Assembly: GCF_000231405.2 (NCBI RefSeq)
Contig: NZ_CP007032.1
Span: forward strand, 2,170,001-2,234,000
DNA length: 64,000 bases
Reading direction: 5' to 3'
Origin: Desulfitobacterium metallireducens DSM 15288
GTDB taxonomy: Bacteria > Bacillota > Desulfitobacteriia > Desulfitobacteriales > Desulfitobacteriaceae
In this document: positions 49,364-59,745 of the stretch, one piece after another
Layout: each line of letters opens with the position of its first letter
How positions within the stretch are numbered: the first letter of the stretch is position 1
The notes under the pieces: model-generated
Database searches by the model: none
What the model saw: the letters and a program-made list of their open reading frames with translations, nothing else
What the model was told of the DNA's origin: nothing
Translations under genes and position numbers: made by a program

Positions 49364-50152
49364 CTACTTGTTATGTTTCATTTTGTCAAGCTCATCTAAC
49401 AAATAATCATTGAGAATACGGATATAGGTCCCTTTCATACCTAGGGATTTAGATTCGATTACGCCCGCAGATTCAAATTTGCGAAGAGCATTAACAATTA
49501 CTGAGCGAGTGATTCCTACTCGGTCCGCAATTTTACTGGCTACGAGTAACCCATCGCCACCACCTAATTCAGCGAAGATATGTTCAACTGCTTCAAGCTC
49601 GGAGTAAGAAAGCGTTCCAACTGCAATCTGCACAGCCGCTTTTTTGCGAGCTTCCTCTTCTGCACGTTCCGCTTTCACACGTAAGATTTCCATCCCAATT
49701 ACAGTACCCCCGTATTCAGCCAAAACGAGGTCTTCATCCGTGAATTCTTCATCAAATTTAGCTAGAACGAGAGTACCGACTCTTTCACCGCCTCCAAGGA
49801 CTGGAACAATTGTTGTAATCTTATTATTAAAGTGACAACGTTCCTGTCCATTGAATACGCAACCGTTAGCAACTTGAGTTGTGTTTGACGTTGTTTCGGA
49901 AACCTTCATCAATCCCTCATTATAGCTTTCAGGAAAGCGTTCTGAATGAACCACGATCTCTTCCATTGCATTACACGTAAAATCTGTCATAAAGCTGTAT
50001 CCCATAATTTTTCCCCGGCGTCCTACGATATAGCAATTGGCAACAATTGCTTCACTTAAGACTTTTGCCATTTCTTCAAAATCTACAGGATGACCTGCTG
50101 CCCGTTGAATAATTTTGTTAATTGCGCGTGCTTTTTCTAATAAAGTTTTCAT
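49364..50152 (-). CDS. codY: GTP-sensing pleiotropic repressor CodY
   Basis: A 262-residue regulator. N-terminal GAF domain for branched-chain amino acids (from [13 protein letters not shown]), and a C-terminal winged HTH with [20 protein letters not shown] (about 206-225) followed by [17 protein letters not shown]. Binds DNA when GTP and Ile/Leu/Val are high, repressing starvation genes. In operon with xerC-hslV-hslU, as in Bacillus. Confidence 0.97.
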   Translation of the reverse strand: MKTLLEKARAINKIIQRAAGHPVDFEEMAKVLSEAIVANCYIVGRRGKIMGYSFMTDFTCNAMEEIVVHSERFPESYNEGLMKVSETTSNTTQVANGCVFNGQERCHFNNKITTIVPVLGGGERVGTLVLAKFDEEFTDEDLVLAEYGGTVIGMEILRVKAERAEEEARKKAAVQIAVGTLSYSELEAVEHIFAELGGGDGLLVASKIADRVGITRSVIVNALRKFESAGVIESKSLGMKGTYIRILNDYLLDELDKMKHNK

Positions 50153-50187
50153 GATAAATTTCCTCCTTAATATAGATGATTATCATC

Positions 50188-51570
50188 CTACAAAATATAG
50201 CGTGAAAGATCTTGGTTACGAGCAACATCCCCCAAACGATGCTGTACATACTCACGGTTAATCGTTACCATGTAATCTTCAGGCAACTCTGAAGCCTCAA
50301 ATGAAAGCTCTTCTAAAACCTTCTCAACAATCGTATGAAGCCTTCGCGCCCCAATATTCTCTGTATTGGAATTAACATCAAAAGCAACTTGCGCCAGCTC
50401 TTCAATAGCATTCTCGGAAAATTCCAGCTTTATGCCTTCTGTTTCCAATAATGCACTATATTGCTTAATCAGTGAAGATTGAGGTTCAGTTAGAATCCGT
50501 TTAAAGTCTTCAACACTTAAAGATTCAAGTTCCACCCGAATAGGGAAACGCCCTTGCAATTCTGGAATCAGATCGGAAGGCTTGGTGATATTGAACGCAC
50601 CAGCAGCAATAAATAAAATATGTTCTGTCTTAACTGGACCATATTTCGTAACAACGGTTGACCCTTCAACAATTGGAAGAATATCGCGTTGCACTCCGCC
50701 TCTTGATACGTCAGGGCCCGAGGAACCCTCACGGCCTGCAATTTTGTCAATCTCATCTAAGAAAACAATACCTTCTTGTTCGGCACGGCGAATTGCTTCC
50801 TGAACCGCTTCATCATGATCAATCAAGTTCTGAGCTTCTTCCAAAGTCAGAATCCGGCGTGCTTCTTTCACCGTAACTTTGCGTTTCTTACGTTTTTTCG
50901 GTAGCATACCTGCCATCATATCCTGAAGATTCGAGTTAAGTTCCATCCCGTTATTTCCCATTAGATCGGGTAGTAGTGGTTGGCTATCCTCGACCTCAAT
51001 TTCAAGGACCTTATCTTCAAGTTCTCCGCGCCGAAGTTTTTCGGCCACTAGCGAACGGTTCTGCTCAATTTCTGGTGTGACGTTTTCAGGTTGTTTCTCC
51101 TCATTTTGGTTGAAAAGAAACTGAAAAGGATTAGAAGATTGAGATTCCGAGCGTTTACCCGGAACAAGTAACGCCACAAGTCGTTTTTCGGCGGCTATTA
51201 CAGCTTCACTTTCAACGACGTTCATTCGTTCCACTTTAACCATACGTAGAGCAATCTCTACGAGATCGCGAATCATCGATTCGACATCCCGTCCGACGTA
51301 ACCGACTTCAGTAAACTTCGTCGCTTCAACCTTAATAAAGGGAGCACGAACTAACTTCGCCAGTCTTCTCGCAATTTCGGTCTTGCCTACTCCTGTTGGA
51401 CCGATCATTAAAATGTTTTTAGGGAGTACTTCCTCCCGCAAACCTTCAGGGAGTAAAGATCGACGATAGCGATTTCGTAAGGCAATCGCAACTGACATTT
51501 TCGCTTGTTTTTGTCCGACAATGTCCCGATCTAATTCACGGACGATTTCCCGTGGTGTGAGTTGTTCCAT
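50188..51570 (-). CDS. hslU: HslU (ClpY) ATPase
   Basis: A 460-residue AAA+ unfoldase that feeds substrates to HslV. Walker [15 protein letters not shown] (about 56-69), Walker [11 protein letters not shown] (about 270), an I-domain insertion between, and a C-terminal hexamerisation/tail ending YIL that docks into HslV. Confidence 0.96.
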   Translation of the reverse strand: MEQLTPREIVRELDRDIVGQKQAKMSVAIALRNRYRRSLLPEGLREEVLPKNILMIGPTGVGKTEIARRLAKLVRAPFIKVEATKFTEVGYVGRDVESMIRDLVEIALRMVKVERMNVVESEAVIAAEKRLVALLVPGKRSESQSSNPFQFLFNQNEEKQPENVTPEIEQNRSLVAEKLRRGELEDKVLEIEVEDSQPLLPDLMGNNGMELNSNLQDMMAGMLPKKRKKRKVTVKEARRILTLEEAQNLIDHDEAVQEAIRRAEQEGIVFLDEIDKIAGREGSSGPDVSRGGVQRDILPIVEGSTVVTKYGPVKTEHILFIAAGAFNITKPSDLIPELQGRFPIRVELESLSVEDFKRILTEPQSSLIKQYSALLETEGIKLEFSENAIEELAQVAFDVNSNTENIGARRLHTIVEKVLEELSFEASELPEDYMVTINREYVQHRLGDVARNQDLSRYIL

Positions 51571-51581
51571 GTGCTCACCCC

Positions 51582-52112
51582 TTATAATTCTTCGACGATA
51601 ATTTGATCATTAGTATAAACACAGATTGCTGATGCAATCTTCATCGCTTCCCTGACCGCGTCAGCTGGTTCTAAACTCGAATGATTAACTAATGCTCTTG
51701 CCGCAGCCAAGGCATAATTTCCGCCTGAACCGATCGCTACAACTCCATCATCTGGCTCAATCACTTCCCCTGATCCAGATATCAGAAGTAAACTTTCCAT
51801 ATCGGCTACAAGCAATAATGCTTCCAAATTGCGAAGCATCTTATCCATACGCCATTCTTTAGCTAACTCTACGGCAGCTCGTTGAAGGTTACCATTGTAT
51901 TGTTCAAGCTTTTGTTCGAATTTATCGAAGAGAGTAAAGGCATCCGCTACTGAACCTGCGAACCCGGCAAGAACTTTTCCATGAAACAGCCGGCGAACCT
52001 TTCTAGCCTTATGTTTCATAATTGTGTTTTCGCCAAAAGTGACCTGTCCATCTCCAGCCATAGCCACTTTATTTCCTTGTTTAACAGCTAGGATGGTTGT
52101 TGCATGAAACAT
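51582..52112 (-). CDS. hslV: HslV (ClpQ) protease
   Basis: A 176-residue proteasome-beta-like subunit. The N-terminus is [10 protein letters not shown], so Thr5 would be the nucleophile after removal of four residues, the usual Firmicute pattern outside Bacillus CodW (which uses Ser). AGDGQVTFG follows. AAGGAGG lies 7 bp before the ATG. Confidence 0.96.
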   Translation of the reverse strand: MFHATTILAVKQGNKVAMAGDGQVTFGENTIMKHKARKVRRLFHGKVLAGFAGSVADAFTLFDKFEQKLEQYNGNLQRAAVELAKEWRMDKMLRNLEALLLVADMESLLLISGSGEVIEPDDGVVAIGSGGNYALAAARALVNHSSLEPADAVREAMKIASAICVYTNDQIIVEEL

Positions 52113-52134
52113 TGGAAATCCTCCTTCTAATGGG

Positions 52135-52163
52135 AGTTTACTGTTTTATTGAAACAGAGTCAA
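52135..52163 (-). promoter_or_regulatory. Promoter of hslV-hslU-codY
   Basis: On the minus strand: TTGACT, 17-bp spacer, TAAACT, in the gap between xerC and hslV. It would let hslVU-codY be expressed apart from the dprA-topA-trmFO-xerC genes upstream. Confidence 0.7.
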
Positions 52164-52200
52164 GTGGAATTGTATGAAATTGTTGTGAATTTATGAATAT

Positions 52201-53097
52201 TTAGTTGGATTTCGCATGGGGATGAGTTTCATCATAAACTTGACGCAGGTGTTCCCGGGTTAAATGCGTATAAATCTGGGTTGAAGAAAGCTTGGCATGA
52301 CCTAAAAGTTCCTGAACACTTCGCAAATCCGCTCCACCGTCAAGGAGATGCGTAGCAAACGAATGACGCAGCATATGGGGATGGATGTGTTGGGGCAATC
52401 CTGCTTCGAGAGCCAGCTTATCTAGAATGCGCCGGATCGACCGAACAGAAAGTCGAGAACCTTGATAGTTTAACAATAACGGTCTTTGTGAATGCTCTCT
52501 CATGTCTAAATATACTTGAATAGCTTTGAGCGCATATTCTGTCATCGGAACAATACGTTCTTTTTTTCCTTTACCCCGGACGCGAAGAAGCATCTGGTCC
52601 TGATCCACATCTTCTTGATTTAGTCCCGCTAATTCACTCACCCGTAAGCCTGAACCGTAGAGAAGTTCTAAAACGACTTGGTCTCGAGCTCCTAAAACAG
52701 TAGCACAATCAGGGGTTTTTAGGAGCTTTTCCATCTGTTCCAAATATAAAAAATCCGGAAGTTTTTTTCCTAACTTAGGACTTGAGATGCGTTGAACTGG
52801 ATTATGGTCAAGATATCCCTCTTTGCACATAAGTTTAGAGAAGGAGCGAAGAGCTGCCAATTTTCGCGCCATACTTTTCCTCTCCAATCCTTGATCCGTG
52901 AGGTCCCCTAAAAAGCTACGAACCCACTCCACCGAAATCTCTTCCAATGAAATTTCTCCAGGATCACAACTCTTCTCTTGACCTAAATAATTTAAGAATT
53001 GGGCAATATCATTATGATAAGCAATCACTGTATGCTCTGAACGATTTTGCGATTTCAGTTGTCCATCAAAAAGCGCAAGCGCCTGATCTGCTAACAT
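52201..53097 (-). CDS. xerC: Tyrosine recombinase XerC
   Basis: A 298-residue site-specific recombinase resolving chromosome dimers at dif. N-terminal SAM-like domain; catalytic residues in ELLYGSGLRVSELAGL (Arg), HPHMLRHSFATHLLDGG (His/Arg), LGHAKLSSTQIYTH (His, Tyr nucleophile). The ATG with TTGGAGG upstream is chosen over one 13 codons earlier. Position between trmFO and hslV equals Bacillus codV. Confidence 0.95.
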   Translation of the reverse strand: MLADQALALFDGQLKSQNRSEHTVIAYHNDIAQFLNYLGQEKSCDPGEISLEEISVEWVRSFLGDLTDQGLERKSMARKLAALRSFSKLMCKEGYLDHNPVQRISSPKLGKKLPDFLYLEQMEKLLKTPDCATVLGARDQVVLELLYGSGLRVSELAGLNQEDVDQDQMLLRVRGKGKKERIVPMTEYALKAIQVYLDMREHSQRPLLLNYQGSRLSVRSIRRILDKLALEAGLPQHIHPHMLRHSFATHLLDGGADLRSVQELLGHAKLSSTQIYTHLTREHLRQVYDETHPHAKSN

Positions 53098-53145
53098 AAA
53101 CCAAGCCTCCAAATTCACAGTTAGAGAGTAATACACCCCTTTAGC

Positions 53146-54453
53146 TTACTGATATTCTTGAAGGAACTCGTCCAATCTTGCCAGCGCTCTCTCCGAAATC
53201 CGTTGATTCTTTTCTCGTTTCGCTTTAATCCGCTCCCCTAAGGGAGGAAGTAACCCGAAATTGATATTCATCGGTTGAAAATGGGTACTCGGGGAACCCT
53301 CAAGGTGGAGGGCTAAAGCTCCAAGTGCCGTTTCAGCTGGAAAACGTAAGGTTGATTTATTTCTTAACAACCGTGATGCGTTAATTCCTGCGATAAGACC
53401 ACTGGCAGCCGACTCAATATATCCTTCTACACCCGTCATTTGGCCCGCAAAGAAAAGTTCTGGACGGTTTTTCAAACTAAAATCCGCCTTAAGAACCTGT
53501 GGGGCATTAAGGAACGTATTACGGTGCATGACACCATAGCGAACAAATTCCGCGTGTTCAAGACCTGGAATCATACGAAACACCCGTTGCTGTTCTCCCC
53601 ATTTTAAGTGGGTTTGGAAACCCACTAGATTAAAGAGTGTCCCCTCACGGTTTTCTTTACGAAGCTGAACAACAGCATACGATTTTTTCCCCGTTCGAGG
53701 ATCAACCAAGCCGACAGGCTTTAACGGGCCAAAGGTAAGTGTTTGTTCACCGCGACTTGCCATCACTTCAACAGGCATACACCCCTCGAAAACTTTCCCT
53801 TTTTCAAAACCTTTAACCTCAGCTGTCTCTGCCTGTACCAGTTCCGCGTAAAAATGCTTATATTCATCCTCAGTCATTGGACAATTCAAATAGTCTGGAT
53901 CTCCTTTATCATAACGCGAGGCCCAAAATGCTTTCGTTAAATCAATCGATTCAAGCGTAACAATAGGGGCTGCTGCATCATAGAAGGATAGCGCATCTTC
54001 ACCGGTTAGCTTTTGAATTTCTTGGGCGAAGTCATCCGAAGTGAGAGGACCGGTTGCAATAACAACGACTCCTTCTTCCGGAATTTTCTTGATCTCATCG
54101 CGTCGAACCTGGATATTGGCATGCTGTTCAAGCCGTTCAGTAATTTCATTAGCAAACAATTCCCGGTTAACGGCAAGTGCCCCTCCCGCTGGAACAGCAT
54201 GGTGATCGGCTGCACTCACGATAAGTGAATTCAAGCGGCGCATTTCTTCCTTTAACAAACCGGCGGCATTGTCTAACCCTACCCCCTTCAAAGAGTTGCT
54301 GCAGACAAGCTCAGCAAAATTCCCAGTATGATGAGCCGGAGTCATTTTTCCCGGACGCATCTCATAAAGCGTAATCGAGATTCCCCTCTCGGCTAACTGC
54401 CAAGCTGCTTCTGCCCCCGCTAATCCTGCCCCGATCACGGTCACCTCTGCCAT
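53146..54453 (-). CDS. trmFO: tRNA (uracil-54) methyltransferase, folate/FAD dependent
   Basis: A 435-residue flavoprotein (Gid) that makes m5U54 in tRNA with methylene-THF. FAD motif [19 protein letters not shown] (about 5-23), later CSNSLKG and [16 protein letters not shown] near 340. Adjacent to topA as in most Firmicutes. Confidence 0.96.
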   Translation of the reverse strand: MAEVTVIGAGLAGAEAAWQLAERGISITLYEMRPGKMTPAHHTGNFAELVCSNSLKGVGLDNAAGLLKEEMRRLNSLIVSAADHHAVPAGGALAVNRELFANEITERLEQHANIQVRRDEIKKIPEEGVVVIATGPLTSDDFAQEIQKLTGEDALSFYDAAAPIVTLESIDLTKAFWASRYDKGDPDYLNCPMTEDEYKHFYAELVQAETAEVKGFEKGKVFEGCMPVEVMASRGEQTLTFGPLKPVGLVDPRTGKKSYAVVQLRKENREGTLFNLVGFQTHLKWGEQQRVFRMIPGLEHAEFVRYGVMHRNTFLNAPQVLKADFSLKNRPELFFAGQMTGVEGYIESAASGLIAGINASRLLRNKSTLRFPAETALGALALHLEGSPSTHFQPMNINFGLLPPLGERIKAKREKNQRISERALARLDEFLQEYQ

Positions 54454-54465
54454 ATCTATTCTCCT

Positions 54466-56556
54466 CTATTCTTGCTCCTCCACCGGCTTATCATAGCGGC
54501 ATTCTGGATTTATACACGTATAATGCTTACCCTGTTTCGAACCTTTGATAACCATCATCCCCCCACATTCCGGGCAAGGCTCGGGTGCAGGTAACTCCCA
54601 GGATACAAAATCACACTCTGGATAAGTGCTACATCCATAAAATCTTCGACCTTTTTTACTACGCCGTACTACTAAGGGGTTCGCGCATTTCGGACATTTG
54701 GCTTCAATCTGTTCTAGCAAAGGTTTTGTATTCCTACACTCTGGAAATCCTGGACAGGCGAGGAATTTCCCATAGCGCCCCATTTTAATAACCATATTTC
54801 GTCCACAGTTCTCACAGATCTCATCAGAGACCTTATCTTCTATCTGGACTTTGCCGATCTTTTCCTCTGCTTCTTCTAAGCTCTTGGCAAACGGAGTGTA
54901 GAAATCATGAATTACTCTCCGCCAAGGCACAGTCCCTTCTTCGATCTCATCAAGCTCCTCTTCAAAATTCGCAGTAAACTCGAGGTTTACAATGTCTGAG
55001 AAATTCTCCTTAAGCAAGGAGATCACGATCTCTCCTAATTCTGTCGGTAAAAGTTGTTTTCCTTCTTTAGCAACATAGCCTCTGCTTTGAATCGTTCCAA
55101 TCGTAGGCGCATATGTGCTCGGCCTACCGATTCCTTCTTCTTCCATTTTGCGAACTAATGAGGCTTCAGAATAACGAGCTGGGGGTTCAGTAAAATGTTG
55201 TTTCTCCTGAAGACTCATCTTTTCTAAACTTTCCCCTTGCACGACCTGGGTCGCCAAAGAACCTTCCTCAGACTCCTTGTTTGCTTCATCCTGACTTTCT
55301 TCGTAAACTGCTAAAAATCCTGGGAATCGAACAGTCGATGCATTCGCACGAAAAAGAAATGTTCCCGCACTAACATCCACTGTTAACGTATCTAACAACG
55401 CAACGCTCATCTGGCTGGCAAGAAAACGCCCCCAAATTAACCGGTACAAACGAAGTTGATCTCGACTTAAGAATTCCTTCAGCGAATCGGGGGTTCGCAG
55501 AACAGACGTTGGACGAACCGCCTCATGGGCTTCTTGGGTCCTCCCTTTACTTGTATATTCTCGAGTTTGTGGAGGATAATACTCAGCACCATATTGTTGA
55601 ATAATCCATTCCTTAGCTTCCGCTTGGGCAATCTCTGAAATTTTTACAGAATCTGTACGCATATAAGTAATAAGACCAACTGACCCTTCTTTACCTATAT
55701 CCAATCCCTCATAGAGTTGTTGTGCAAGCATCATCGTTCGTTTAGGAGACATATTCAGTTTACGATAAGCTTCCTGCTGTAGCGTACTTGTCGTAAAGGG
55801 TGGAGCGGGTTGCTTCTTTTTTTCTTTTTTGCGAACCTCTTGAGCCGAATAATTCACTTTCTCCAACTCAAGAAAGACCTTTTTCATTTCCTCTTCATTT
55901 GCAACGGCAATTTTTTGATTCTCTTTTTTAACCAGTTTAGCACTGAACGTCCCTCCAGCCGCCTTTAGCTGGGCGGTAAGACTCCAGTATTCTTCTGGAA
56001 TGAAATTACGTATCTCCTCTTCCCTCTCACAAATAAGACGAACCGCAACAGATTGAACCCGACCGGCACTAAGCCCCTTTTTCACTTTTCTCCAAAGGAG
56101 CGGACTTAACTGGTACCCTACTAAGCGGTCAAGAACACGACGCGCTTGTTGCGCATCGACACGATGGGTATCTATCTGACGAGGTTGCTTTACTGCAGCA
56201 AGAATGGCGGGTTTCGTAATCTCATGAAATTCAATCCGGCACTTACTACTAATATCTACTCCCAATAAATGCCCCAAATGCCATGCGATTGCTTCTCCTT
56301 CACGATCCGGGTCAGAGGCAAGCAATATCCTATCAGCGGATTTAGCTGCGACCCGAAGTTCTTTAATTAAATCTCCGCGGCCACGAATGGCTATATATTT
56401 GGGCTCAAAATCATTTTCAATATCGACTCCCAATTGGCTTTTGGGCAAATCTCGCAAATGTCCCATGGACGCTTTAACCGTGTATTGCTTACTTAAAAAT
56501 TTGCTAATTGATTTTGCCTTGGCCGGAGACTCGACGATGACGAGTGTCTTTGCCAT
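54466..56556 (-). CDS. topA: DNA topoisomerase I
   Basis: A 696-residue type IA topoisomerase. TOPRIM domain at the start (VIVESPAKAKSI and SDPDREGEA), catalytic Tyr in GLITYMRTDS (about 300), then three C-terminal zinc ribbons (CENCGRNMV..CPGFPEC, CPKCANPLV..CSTYPEC, CPECGGMMV..CINPEC). Full length. Confidence 0.97.
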   Translation of the reverse strand: MAKTLVIVESPAKAKSISKFLSKQYTVKASMGHLRDLPKSQLGVDIENDFEPKYIAIRGRGDLIKELRVAAKSADRILLASDPDREGEAIAWHLGHLLGVDISSKCRIEFHEITKPAILAAVKQPRQIDTHRVDAQQARRVLDRLVGYQLSPLLWRKVKKGLSAGRVQSVAVRLICEREEEIRNFIPEEYWSLTAQLKAAGGTFSAKLVKKENQKIAVANEEEMKKVFLELEKVNYSAQEVRKKEKKKQPAPPFTTSTLQQEAYRKLNMSPKRTMMLAQQLYEGLDIGKEGSVGLITYMRTDSVKISEIAQAEAKEWIIQQYGAEYYPPQTREYTSKGRTQEAHEAVRPTSVLRTPDSLKEFLSRDQLRLYRLIWGRFLASQMSVALLDTLTVDVSAGTFLFRANASTVRFPGFLAVYEESQDEANKESEEGSLATQVVQGESLEKMSLQEKQHFTEPPARYSEASLVRKMEEEGIGRPSTYAPTIGTIQSRGYVAKEGKQLLPTELGEIVISLLKENFSDIVNLEFTANFEEELDEIEEGTVPWRRVIHDFYTPFAKSLEEAEEKIGKVQIEDKVSDEICENCGRNMVIKMGRYGKFLACPGFPECRNTKPLLEQIEAKCPKCANPLVVRRSKKGRRFYGCSTYPECDFVSWELPAPEPCPECGGMMVIKGSKQGKHYTCINPECRYDKPVEEQE

Positions 56557-56663
56557 AATTCACCTCAAGTATCCTCTCTATCCTTCATTATGTACAGTCC
56601 TTAAAAAGTTAAACCTCTTAATCCTAAAACTAGCCTAATCTTAACGTCTTTTCTAAAGTATGT

Positions 56664-57803
56664 CTAGCACTTATGAGCTAATACATAGCGTTGACCCGAA
56701 AGTTGCTCGATTTCTCCAGCAAGTTGCAATTCAAGAAGAAGGAGCGCAACCAGTGACGGATTTATCGAAGATTGCAAAACGATCTGGTCTATATGCAGGG
56801 GAAGATCACTCAGAATCGACAAAATTTCCGATTGTTCAGGCGAGGATTTGTTTTGCTTTGAATCCAGAATAGTGGGGTGTTTTGAGTCCTCATTACCAAG
56901 CATCTCGTGACATCTATCACTAAATTCAGCCGAAACTTCAGAAAGAATATCTCCCACTTCCTCAACCAATTTTGCTCCCTGACGAAGCAATTGATGACAC
57001 CCTTTGCTCTGTTCACTAAAAATAGGCCCAGGTACCGCAAAAACTTCACGCCCTTGTTCTAGGGCAAAATCAACAGTAATTAATGCTCCACTGCGTATTG
57101 CCGCTTCAACAACGATAACGCCACTAGAAACGCCACTAATTATGCGATTTCGCATAGGGAAAAACTGCGGTTCAGGCGGAACTCCTGGAGCGAATTCACT
57201 AATAAGCGCGCCCTCAAGCATAATCTGCTCTGCTAATTTTCTATTCTCGGGTGGATAAAAATGATCCAAGCCGCTGCCTAAAATAGCCCAAGTCTTACCT
57301 TTTCCCTCTAAAGCTCCTTTATGCGCCGCCGTATCAATACCTCGAGCTAAACCGCTAACAACGACAAACCCATGTTGCGCTAACGCCTTTCCCAAGAACT
57401 CAGCTGCAGCCCTTCCATAGGGTGTCGCTTTACGTGATCCTACAATGGCTATTCCCTGCTCACCTGGCTCAAGTTTCCCTTTATAATACAGTAAGGGAGG
57501 TGCATCTGCCAATTCCCGTAGCAAGACTGGATAATGATCTTCTTCCGGAATTACCGTCTCAATCTCTTTTTGAGTTAATTCTTTTTCCATTTGAACAGGA
57601 TCACATTGAGAACGATGTTGAATCAGAGCCTGGACCCAAGATTCGTTTCCTAACTTTCTCAACTCTTTCTCCGGAGCCTGCCAAGCGTTAAGCGCACTTC
57701 CAAAAAAGGCAATCAAATTCCGTAACCGTCCACTGCCTACTCCCGGAATTGAATGAAACGCGATTCGAATCAATTTTTCGTCACGTATATTATTCTCAGT
57801 CAT
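56664..57803 (-). CDS. dprA: DNA-processing protein DprA
   Basis: A 379-residue protein (Smf) that loads RecA on incoming single-stranded DNA. Rossmann-like core with IVGSRKATPYGRAAAE and VSGLARGIDTAAHKGAL, then PxPRNRIISG-like MRNRIISGVSSGVIVVEA; C-terminal winged-helix. The ATG with GGGGAGGG upstream is preferred over the one 8 codons earlier. First gene of the dprA-topA-trmFO-xerC cluster. Confidence 0.95.
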   Translation of the reverse strand: MTENNIRDEKLIRIAFHSIPGVGSGRLRNLIAFFGSALNAWQAPEKELRKLGNESWVQALIQHRSQCDPVQMEKELTQKEIETVIPEEDHYPVLLRELADAPPLLYYKGKLEPGEQGIAIVGSRKATPYGRAAAEFLGKALAQHGFVVVSGLARGIDTAAHKGALEGKGKTWAILGSGLDHFYPPENRKLAEQIMLEGALISEFAPGVPPEPQFFPMRNRIISGVSSGVIVVEAAIRSGALITVDFALEQGREVFAVPGPIFSEQSKGCHQLLRQGAKLVEEVGDILSEVSAEFSDRCHEMLGNEDSKHPTILDSKQNKSSPEQSEILSILSDLPLHIDQIVLQSSINPSLVALLLLELQLAGEIEQLSGQRYVLAHKC

Positions 57804-57879
57804 ACCAATCCCTCCCCGAGTCCACATTCGGTGTCCTGGGAGAGTTTTCCTTCCTCAAACGATGTCAGTATTTACCGAA

Positions 57880-58791
57880 TTAGGTGAAATAGTGTAGGAT
57901 TTTATTAAAGTCCATCTTTTCTTTCATAATCCGGCTCAAATCTCCGACTTTATCAATCCGTTTCTTTAAATTTCTCACGGTAAACTGCGATGGATCTTCC
58001 CCTGCCAGGACTTCTTCCCTGAGCAGCGGCGTCGAAACCTGACCTTGAATAGTCGGGCGAATGCTATAAATTCCTGCCATCGTTCTCCCTCGACCATTTT
58101 GTATATAATCAAGATAGATTTTTCCCTCCCGTTTGAGAATACTCCGTTCTAGCGTACAAGCTTCTGGGCGCTGTCTTAACAAAAATCGGCAGACACCTTC
58201 TACACCACGCTGGACCTCCTCATACGAGAATTGGGGAATAAGAGGCACTAATATGTGGATTCCTTTTGAACCAGACGTTTTCACCAAAAAGTTAATTTTG
58301 AGTTCATTTAGAATTTCCCCTAGCCAACGAGCCACCTGATAAGCCTCTGTTATCCCCGAGGGAGGATCTGGATCGAGATCAAATACTGCCCACTCCGGTC
58401 GATCGGGATAATCAATCGTCGAAGCCCAAGCATGTATTTCGATGCACCCCAGATTGATCAAATACATTAGCGTCGATAATTGATCACAAACAACATAGGT
58501 CAAACCGGATTGAGAGAACGGATCCTCAAAGCGGGTTACCCATTCTGGAGCTTGTGCTGGACACTCTTTTTGATAAAAAAATTCGCCGTGAATTCCTTCA
58601 GGAAAGCGTACCATAACAAAAGGGCTACGCGCTATATGGGGTAAGATATACGGAGCCATATCCGTATAATATTTCAGAATTTCTCCTTTTGTAAGGCCTA
58701 TTTCTGGAAAATACACTTTAGTTAAATGACTTACGGACAAAATATGCCCGTCGACTTTCACGGGAAAAGTGTCTTGCTTTAGATCGGGCAT
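57880..58791 (-). CDS. LigD-type DNA polymerase/primase (NHEJ)
   Basis: A 303-residue stand-alone polymerase domain of the LigD family (archaeo-eukaryotic primase superfamily). The catalytic Asp pair is in VFDLDPDPP (about 143-151), and SGSKGIHILVPL (about 178-189) and the KEGKIYLDYIQNGRGRTM segment are typical. It fills gaps, preferring ribonucleotides, at broken ends. The ATG with GGAGG 5 bp upstream is chosen. Here it is a separate gene, not fused to the ligase. Confidence 0.92.
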   Translation of the reverse strand: MPDLKQDTFPVKVDGHILSVSHLTKVYFPEIGLTKGEILKYYTDMAPYILPHIARSPFVMVRFPEGIHGEFFYQKECPAQAPEWVTRFEDPFSQSGLTYVVCDQLSTLMYLINLGCIEIHAWASTIDYPDRPEWAVFDLDPDPPSGITEAYQVARWLGEILNELKINFLVKTSGSKGIHILVPLIPQFSYEEVQRGVEGVCRFLLRQRPEACTLERSILKREGKIYLDYIQNGRGRTMAGIYSIRPTIQGQVSTPLLREEVLAGEDPSQFTVRNLKKRIDKVGDLSRIMKEKMDFNKILHYFT

Positions 58792-58812
58792 GTTGACCTC
58801 CATTACTTCGCT

Positions 58813-59745
58813 TCACTCCAGTAGGCACTCGTGAGGAGAAACTCGGATTAATGCCTGAATACTCGGTTGTCTAAGTGTTCCTCCCTCGGTCCATTCCATA
58901 AACTTCACTTTAACCGTAAACTGAGGTTCAAGCCAAAATGCGTCTTGTAGTCGCGACGGTTGATTGATAAAAGGACTGTTCTTCTGCTTAAGATTTAGGA
59001 GCTGTCGGGTCAACTCGTTCCATTCCGCTCGTGTAAATTTGCCGCTTCCGGCATGTCCAATATACCAAAGCCTTCCCTCGGGATCATAAGCACCCAGCAA
59101 CAGGGCATTAACCTGATTTTCGCGTAAGGTTACTCCCCCAATGACGGCTTGAAGATCTCGATAATTCTTGATCTTTTTCCAACGCGCGTCCTTGCCTCCT
59201 AAAACATAAGCAGATTGAAGGTTCTTACATACAACGCCTTCCATTTCTTGTTCCTGAATCGCCTGGAATAAAGAAGCGCTATTCGAAAAATTATCTGCAC
59301 TGTAAATTCCTTCCGCTGGCCGCAGGATCTTCTGGAGTAGATGTTGCCTTTGTTCGAGTGTTCGTGAAATAATCCACTCTCCATTGTAAAAGAGAACATC
59401 AAATACGATGTAATTTATCTCAACGTTGCGACGCGCCCAGTTCAGATTTTCCATACTTCTTAAACCATCCCTCTTCATTACTTTATGAAAGGATGGTTTG
59501 CCTTTCTCCAAGGCAATCACTTCTCCATCTAAGATTAAAGAAGCAGCATGGCAATACGTGTTGATTTCAGTCAGTTCCGGATATTGTACCGTCCGTTCAT
59601 TCTTTTTGCGATTAAACAATCGAACTGAATTTCCATCCCAGTAGGTTAATATCCTTACCCCATCCCACTTGACCTGAGCTATCCAGTTATCACCTACTGG
59701 GAATTTTTCCGTTCGTACTGGCTCAAAAGGATGGATAGGCTTCAT
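58813..59745 (-). CDS. ATP-dependent DNA ligase, LigD-type (NHEJ)
   Basis: A 310-residue ligase: adenylation motif KWDGVR with Lys26, later motif regions SLILDGEVIAL, VEINYIVFDVLFYNGEW, and EGVVCKNLQSAYVLGG, then an OB domain (VTLRENQVNALLLGAYD onward). No polymerase or phosphoesterase domain is attached. It overlaps ku by 4 bp and precedes the polymerase gene, so the three form one unit. Confidence 0.92.
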   Translation of the reverse strand: MKPIHPFEPVRTEKFPVGDNWIAQVKWDGVRILTYWDGNSVRLFNRKKNERTVQYPELTEINTYCHAASLILDGEVIALEKGKPSFHKVMKRDGLRSMENLNWARRNVEINYIVFDVLFYNGEWIISRTLEQRQHLLQKILRPAEGIYSADNFSNSASLFQAIQEQEMEGVVCKNLQSAYVLGGKDARWKKIKNYRDLQAVIGGVTLRENQVNALLLGAYDPEGRLWYIGHAGSGKFTRAEWNELTRQLLNLKQKNSPFINQPSRLQDAFWLEPQFTVKVKFMEWTEGGTLRQPSIQALIRVSPHECLLE

